Assembly (NCBI GenBank): GCA_942493245.1
Contig: OW818685.1
Location: forward strand, 4,278,001-4,342,000
DNA: 64,000 bases
Origin: DAOPYU01 sp942493245
GTDB lineage: Bacteria; Sumerlaeota; Sumerlaeia; UBA8349
Direction: 5' to 3'
Positions 59,901-64,000 of this stretch are shown here, one piece after another. Each line of letters starts with the position of its first letter. Within the stretch, counting starts at the first letter, position 1. A program made the translations under genes and the position numbers. Below the pieces are notes generated by a model. It did no database searches, was not told the DNA's origin, and saw nothing but the letters and a program-made list of their open reading frames with translations.

Positions 59901-62437
59901 TCGCTGCCGGCGGGGACATTGCCGAGCCAGCCCGCGAAGCTCGATCCGGCGGCGGGTGTGGCCGTCAGAGTGACGGTGGTCCCCTCGTTGTACAGGGTTT
60001 GATCGGGAGCCTTCAGAACCGCGCCCGAACCCGACCCCGCCACCGTGACGGTGAGGGGATACCGGACCACATAGAGTTCGAAAACAGCTTTGAGGGTTTT
60101 ATCCGAATCCATGACCAGCGTGAGCGGATTGGCCGTTTCCTGCCCGGCGGGCACGTCGCCCTCCCACCCGGCAAACACATACCCCTCGTCCAGTTTCGCG
60201 GTCAGGGTCACGGTTGTACCGTGTGTGAAGGTGGTCCCTTCCGAGGAAGCGAGGACCGTCCCGTTCAGGGTCGAGGTAGTCGTCAGAGTCCAGACGTGGC
60301 GGCCATAGGTGGCCGAGGCGTTTGTGAACTCATTGGGCCGGATGGTCACACTGCGCGTCGTGGGCTTGTCCCATCCCACAATGTCTTTGAATTCGAGGGT
60401 AAAGATTCCCGACAAGAGCGAGACCGAGGCGCCACTGTCGTGCCAGACACCGGCCTTTTCATCGGTCAAGCGCCACTGCGCCCCCGCCGTGACCGCCTCC
60501 GGCGGCGCGAGCGTGACTTTCAGCAACCCGCCCGTCTTGATGGCCAGGCTGTGCATGTCGCCCGCCGAAATCGCCACGCACCCATTGTTGGGTTCGGAGA
60601 TTGCACACTGCCCCGCCCGGTTGTCACCCCAGGCCACCAGAGAACCGTCGGCCTTGAGACCCAGCGCGTGTTTGGAACCGGCGGTCAGCGAGACAAACCC
60701 CGTGTTGGGCGCCGGAACCGTTCGCTGTCCCTGATCGTTCTGCCCCCAGGCCACGATGGACCCGTCGGCCTTCAGGCCCAGACTGAACCACATGCCGGCG
60801 GCGATGTTCACAAAATCCGCGTTGGGCGCCGGAACCTGAGTCTGCTTCGAATCGTTGTTCCCCCACGCCACGATTGTTCCATCGGCCTTCAGGGCCAGAC
60901 AGTGCATGTAGCCCGCCGAAATGGCCACAAACCCGGTGTTCGGCTCGGGAATCGTCTTCAGCGCGGCATTGTTGTCGCTTCCCCACACCGCAATCGAGCC
61001 GTCGCTCTTCAACCCCATGCTGTAACGGAAACCGGCGGAGACGGCGGTGTAACTGGTATTGGGTTCGGGGGTGTTGCACTCGCCCGAGTTATTTTCGCCC
61101 CACCCCACCACCGAGCCGTCGGCTTTGAGGCCCAGGCTGTGACGGAAACCCGCGGCAACCGCGACAAAACCCGTATTCGTGGTAGGCAGGGCGCACTGGC
61201 CCGACTCGTTCTGGCCCCAGGCCGCGACCGAACCGTCGGCCTTCAAAGCCAGACTGTGGTAATAGCCCGACTCGATGGCCGCAAACCCGGAATTGGGCTG
61301 TGGAACGTCGCGCTGCCCCAGACTGTTGTCTCCCCACGCCAGAACAGGACCGGAAACCGGTTCGAAGACCGCCGTCACAGACGTGTCGGACAGAATGTAA
61401 AGATTCAGCGGATTGTCCACTTCCTGCCCGAGGGGTACATCCCCGAACCAGCCCAGGAAACTGTACCCCTGATTCGGGACGGCAAACAGGGTCACCGTGG
61501 TCCCACGCGTCTGGAGAGAACCGAAGGGCGAAACCGCCACCCGGCCATTCTCGGCCTGCGTGGCCAGTTCATACTGAACCGTCTCGAAATGCGCCGTGAG
61601 GGTCTTGGTGGAATCCATCGTCACGGTCAAGGGGTTGGTCGTTCCCGTCTCCGATCCGCTCCAGCCGACAAACTGATAGAATTCGTCGGGCGTGGCCGTC
61701 AGGGTCACGGTGGTTCCGTGCGAGAAAACCGTCTGGTCGGGCGACTTGGTTACAGAACCGTTCGCCGACCCGTTTACAGTCAGGCTGTACTCGTTGACTG
61801 CGAAGTTCGCGGTCACGGTCTTTGTCGAATCCATCGTGACCACGAGCGGGTTGGATTTCAGGTCCATTGCGCTGGAAGGATTAAAATCCAACGTCCAATT
61901 TTCAAAATGGTACCCTTCGGCAGGCGTGGCAGTCACAGTCACCGTCGTGCCATTCACGTATCCCGCCTGATCGGGCGTTCTCGAAACGACGCCATTCTCG
62001 GCTTGCGTCGTGAGAATCCAGCCTTTCTCATACGTGGCCGTGACTGTTGTGAGCTGATCCTCCAGAATTGTGACGGTTCGATCTGCGGGCCGGACCCACC
62101 CCAGCGCCTCTTTGAACTCGATCGAATAGGTTCCCGCAACACAGGTAATGGATGTGCCACTGTCGTGCCATTCCCCAGGGGGGACATCCTTGAGACGCCA
62201 TTTGGCCCCCGTGAATGTGACTTCAGGCGGAGTGAGCGTCACATGTAAGCGGCCATTTATTGCGGTAAGGGCCAACGGATGAGATTCTCCCGCTGCGAGT
62301 GTGTAAGCCGACGCCACTTGCGCGTAAGTGGCGCAGAACAGCAAGAACCCCCACGCGGTCAAGAATAGAACCCTCTTGCGATGCGGATTCGACGCGTTCG
62401 TTGATTCTATCCCCCAAATACCGCTCGCTCTTTCCAT
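56939..62437 (-). CDS. Giant secreted protein: RCC1 propeller, InlB-type repeats, Ig-like, FN3, shared C-terminal module (~1832 aa)
   Basis: The ATG at 62437 follows GGAGAG. The signal peptide has a long n-region, then LFLTAWGFLLFCATYAQVAS, with cleavage near ASA-YT. Next comes a module with GAKWRLKDVPPGEWHDSG, followed by three divergent InlB-type repeats (GTTVTLTATP, GWSGSE, NPLTVTMDSTKTLTAHF). Seven RCC1 blades follow (HSLALKADGSVAAWGQNESG and relatives), enough to close one seven-bladed propeller. After a second copy of the first module (GAQWRLTDEKAGVWHDSG) come three more InlB-type repeats, four Ig-like domains (PVTVTFSEPVSGFTAEDL), an FN3 and the C-terminal module (about 1453-1832, TADYKIVYSRCS...), shared with the giant genes at 211 and 33458. 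Exported and presumably a cell-surface binding protein. No catalytic motif is visible. Confidence 0.92.
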   Translation of the reverse strand: MERASGIWGIESTNASNPHRKRVLFLTAWGFLLFCATYAQVASAYTLAAGESHPLALTAINGRLHVTLTPPEVTFTGAKWRLKDVPPGEWHDSGTSITCVAGTYSIEFKEALGWVRPADRTVTILEDQLTTVTATYEKGWILTTQAENGVVSRTPDQAGYVNGTTVTVTATPAEGYHFENWTLDFNPSSAMDLKSNPLVVTMDSTKTVTANFAVNEYSLTVNGSANGSVTKSPDQTVFSHGTTVTLTATPDEFYQFVGWSGSETGTTNPLTVTMDSTKTLTAHFETVQYELATQAENGRVAVSPFGSLQTRGTTVTLFAVPNQGYSFLGWFGDVPLGQEVDNPLNLYILSDTSVTAVFEPVSGPVLAWGDNSLGQRDVPQPNSGFAAIESGYYHSLALKADGSVAAWGQNESGQCALPTTNTGFVAVAAGFRHSLGLKADGSVVGWGENNSGECNTPEPNTSYTAVSAGFRYSMGLKSDGSIAVWGSDNNAALKTIPEPNTGFVAISAGYMHCLALKADGTIVAWGNNDSKQTQVPAPNADFVNIAAGMWFSLGLKADGSIVAWGQNDQGQRTVPAPNTGFVSLTAGSKHALGLKADGSLVAWGDNRAGQCAISEPNNGCVAISAGDMHSLAIKTGGLLKVTLAPPEAVTAGAQWRLTDEKAGVWHDSGASVSLLSGIFTLEFKDIVGWDKPTTRSVTIRPNEFTNASATYGRHVWTLTTTSTLNGTVLASSEGTTFTHGTTVTLTAKLDEGYVFAGWEGDVPAGQETANPLTLVMDSDKTLKAVFELYVVRYPLTVTVAGSGSGAVLKAPDQTLYNEGTTVTLTATPAAGSSFAGWLGNVPAGSEMMNPLVLVMDSTRTLTATFSAGGGGNQYPLLIATAGTGSGVVLRNPEQVLYAEGTTVSLTPLAAIDSAFTGWTGDVPTGQENANPLVVTMDATRTLTAVFTRDAVAPSVVLTSPVDDPTTATVFPVTVTFSEPVSGFTAEDLVTSNAAVSNFASDPDRRIYTFNLIVTATRFCEVTVDIPAGAAFDVADNPNTPAPRFARSYQVAGAVAPTVQLASNASSPTNSRAIPVTVTFDQDVTGFTAGDLTIGNATAQNFKALDAKTYTLDLVPVADGEVTVTVPSDAALSLVGLGNLAADTTLTFLYDGTAPTVSLSAPVDDPTSVSRTLVKVTFSEPVTTLTLSGIEISGGTARNLVQVDVLVYGFVVDSLVDEDVSVRIKPSVVFDPVGNANTASEPLTWTVDTLAPQVTLSAVEKTSETRIPVTVTFTEPVKGFEATDLITSGGLARNLVATDASGLAWTFDFVVTTTKTATLLAVLPGGSCADLAGNLNSSSLPIAIFYEPKPPVLLPLDAPTSVTASDGEFNDKISVTWNPVADATHYQIYRSDSLDGTRIIIGPWQTAPTFDDESVEPETEYFYWVRAAADATGSRGSDPSEPDPGWRVSSPVVPTADYKIVYSRCSLEENTLTTGSLVFKTASPSSWVKIIRLPKGKPAKAVDKPGRIAYRTLPALPILRIEGDMSRLYSMVEIERLETTGALKSLTGKSANIALVSATSLGSVRITAYRNSSPTSTDATAEFASTSIYSTQPGGKVSVLLSGSILADLNSMQTFSYVKSSTKMYNVKTATSRERRISQGGIGSVARVVEDASGVVSFPPTPSNSALEAPEIGLIQATGGPIVSDRIVADVQQIRAISAQYRIPATKSAPIALQGNIRVAEILSGETIRTIEARATRASGAWVGGSIGHLDDFSLLRVVAPEMGLIWGDQGVSGRFIAGTDAEGQPNCQGRIGKFGTKPGVGAFRGQAYCVKTPLFSPEQGMNFEVILTPPVE

Positions 62438-62591
62438 GCTTATACTCTCCAAATTCAAACTATTTGTATCTGTAACCTTCAAAGACTCTCAGATAAAGTA
62501 TCATTTTTATCAGATAGAATCTATCCGATTCCGAAATGCTGAAAATCGGTTCCACTTGGTTCGTGACTTGTGAAGAGCCTATTCTGCACCC

Positions 62592-64000
62592 TCACCGCAA
62601 CGCTCGGTCGTACACCTTTTCCTTCCTGAAAATCGCGGCCCGCACCTCCGTCTGAAACTGAAAAAGCGTCTGATAACGCTTCTCGCGGGCCTGATCGGTC
62701 GGGCAAAGCTTGAATCCAGGCAGGCCCGGATTCGGGTTCGCGGCCAGCGTGGCCTGCCCCGCCTTCAGAATCGCCAGCGCCTCGTCGTAGCGCGCATCCT
62801 TGTTTTCAGACAACTTGGCCAGACAGGGGCTGAGTTCCGGCCGCTCGAAACAGACCTGGGCCCCACGGTTTTTCCCCTGATCCGCCAGATCGGAGAAGGG
62901 CACCCCGGTCAATTCCTGCAAGCGGCTCAGCTGGGCATTGTCGAGCGGCGCGCGTCCGGCCAGATTGTCCGGATAGGCGCTGGCGTAATCGGGATAGTAG
63001 GGCGCATTCAGATCCACCCAGGTGATGATCCGGGCCAGATCTTCCTTCGCAAGAGCTTTGCGCGCGTGCCCCTCGCGCAGTTTCCGCACCAGTTTGCTCG
63101 CGTGCGCCCCCCAGACGCGGGGCTGCTGGATCTGCGCCGGTCCCGCGCCAATGGCGCCCGTCATTTTTTTCCGCCACAGTTCATTGTACGAAGTGTTGAA
63201 GGTCAAGTCCTGGTCCGCCGCCAGATTCAGGACTTTCCCGCCCTTCTTTCCATAATCGTGGCACCGCACGCAGGCGCGGTCGAAGACCGGCTGGACATCC
63301 CGCATGTAGTTGAAGAAGGGTTGCTCGCTTGAGGCCTCCGTCAGACGGGATGGTTCGCGCAGCAACGCCTTCAGCGCTTTCGATTTGGTCGCTGGCGGGG
63401 CGGCGAGACGGCTTTCGTGACACCCGACACAGCCAATCTGTTCTCCCGGTTGCACAAACATCCCGCTGCGCATGGACTGGACCATCATTCCGTCCTGGTC
63501 GAGCAGCTGGAAATAGAAAAACCGGCCCGCTGGCGCCTGAAACGACGCCGAACCGTCCTCTTCCACCGGAACCGTCCCCAGAATGCGCTTGTTGGTGAAG
63601 TCGTGCCAGTTCATCGCCGGACGCTCCACGCCTTGCCCGCCCCAGGCCGGGTTGGTCCAGAACCGCTTCTCCCCCGTTTCCACCACCCGCAAATACTTCA
63701 CCGTTCCGCGCTCGACCCCCTGCATGTGCGTCCCCAGATAGACATCCTGCACGTAACAGAAGCCGTCCTTGTCAGCCTCTCGGTAGCTTTTGCGGGAGGG
63801 AATCACCGGCGGGCAAAGCCGGGCGCCCAGCGGCATGGGGTCGTAACAGCCCGCTCCCTCGACATGCAACAGAAACTCATTGCCAAACACATCCACCAGA
63901 TAGATCCCCATCTGCTCGCCCTGACCGGTCATGCGCGAGCAGAGAATGTACCGGTCGTTGAGCGGGTAGGGGTCTTCATACTTCACCGGCATCCCCAGGG
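62592..64000 (-). CDS. Hydrazine synthase alpha-subunit-like multidomain protein, partial (two CxxCH hemes)
   Basis: At least 469 residues of the C-terminal part are present; the frame runs off the window end, so the N-terminus is missing. The visible start (SRMTGQGEQMGIYLVDVFGN) is the end of a WD40/TolB-like propeller. Next comes the segment with AGRFFYFQLLDQDGMMVQSM, characteristic of HzsA-related proteins. Two heme motifs follow: GCVGCHESR and CVRCHDYG (both CxxCH). Many bacteria carry HzsA-like proteins without making hydrazine, so function is open; extracytoplasmic electron transfer or substrate binding is plausible. The tail (RYDEALAILKAGQATLAANP) is helical. Confidence 0.85.
   Translation of the reverse strand, partial: LGMPVKYEDPYPLNDRYILCSRMTGQGEQMGIYLVDVFGNEFLLHVEGAGCYDPMPLGARLCPPVIPSRKSYREADKDGFCYVQDVYLGTHMQGVERGTVKYLRVVETGEKRFWTNPAWGGQGVERPAMNWHDFTNKRILGTVPVEEDGSASFQAPAGRFFYFQLLDQDGMMVQSMRSGMFVQPGEQIGCVGCHESRLAAPPATKSKALKALLREPSRLTEASSEQPFFNYMRDVQPVFDRACVRCHDYGKKGGKVLNLAADQDLTFNTSYNELWRKKMTGAIGAGPAQIQQPRVWGAHASKLVRKLREGHARKALAKEDLARIITWVDLNAPYYPDYASAYPDNLAGRAPLDNAQLSRLQELTGVPFSDLADQGKNRGAQVCFERPELSPCLAKLSENKDARYDEALAILKAGQATLAANPNPGLPGFKLCPTDQAREKRYQTLFQFQTEVRAAIFRKEKVYDRALR

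Noticed and set aside
59999..62248. A 749-codon plus-strand frame opposite the RCC1 gene
   Set aside because: The repetitive Arg/His-rich product reflects the complement of the RCC1 and InlB repeats; it has no start signal.
1..64000. tRNA, rRNA or transposase genes
   Set aside because: I looked for them and saw no cloverleaf, rRNA-like segment or transposase motif; the repeats present carry no protein of their own.

Overview
The window is GC-rich (roughly 60 %), densely coding bacterial DNA. The organism has a Gram-negative envelope: an LPS-core style glycosyltransferase/heptosyltransferase cluster, lipoproteins and a periplasmic HtrA protease. Giant modular secreted proteins, a GspG-like pseudopilin, an HzsA-like c-type cytochrome protein and many intergenic palindromic repeats together suggest an environmental, large-genome lineage of the PVC/Hydrogenedentota/Sumerlaeota kind. 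That placement is an inference; there is no rRNA or tRNA in the window to support it.

Layout: (1) 211-22935 (-) is one 22.7 kb gene for a secreted protein of about 7574 aa. It carries three complete subtilisin (S8) domains, five MAM/choice-of-anchor-J-like domains, four LamG-like domains, many BACON/ASH-like beta domains, twelve tandem Ig-like repeats and a C-terminal module. (2) 23696-26770 (+) is a three-gene cell-surface glycan operon: a GT2 (WaaE/KdtX-like), a heptosyltransferase (WaaF-like) and a GT4. (3) 27235-29709 (+) is a UvrD/PcrA helicase. (4) 29942-32240 (+) is an AT-richer island with an ankyrin-repeat membrane protein and an orphan lipoprotein, followed by about 1.2 kb of intergenic repeats. 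(5) 33458-40585 (+) is a second giant secreted protein: beta-helix, Ig-like and FN3 domains, then the C-terminal module. (6) 41513-50350 holds HtrA, a tandem pair of paralogous unknown membrane proteins, a DUF2062 protein, a YgiQ-type radical SAM protein, a GspG-like pseudopilin and a zinc-ribbon protein. (7) 50482-56678 holds a HEAT-like protein, a HAD phosphatase, a CPBP protease and an FGE-sulfatase lipoprotein. (8) 56939-62437 (-) is a third giant secreted protein: a seven-blade RCC1 propeller, InlB-type repeats, Ig-like domains, FN3 and the C-terminal module. (9) 62592-64000 (-) is the C-terminal part of an HzsA-like protein with two CxxCH motifs, cut by the window edge.

The most interesting signal is that the three giant proteins, with unrelated N-terminal business ends, finish with the same arrangement: an FN3 domain followed by a homologous module of about 370-415 aa that I do not recognise as a named family. 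They also share other modules. This looks like a family of exported mosaic proteins using a common C-terminal attachment or sorting domain. The secretion route is not encoded here apart from one GspG-like protein.

The spaces between genes are filled with several families of interspersed palindromic repeats. One of these has apparently been incorporated into the coding sequence of the CPBP protease.
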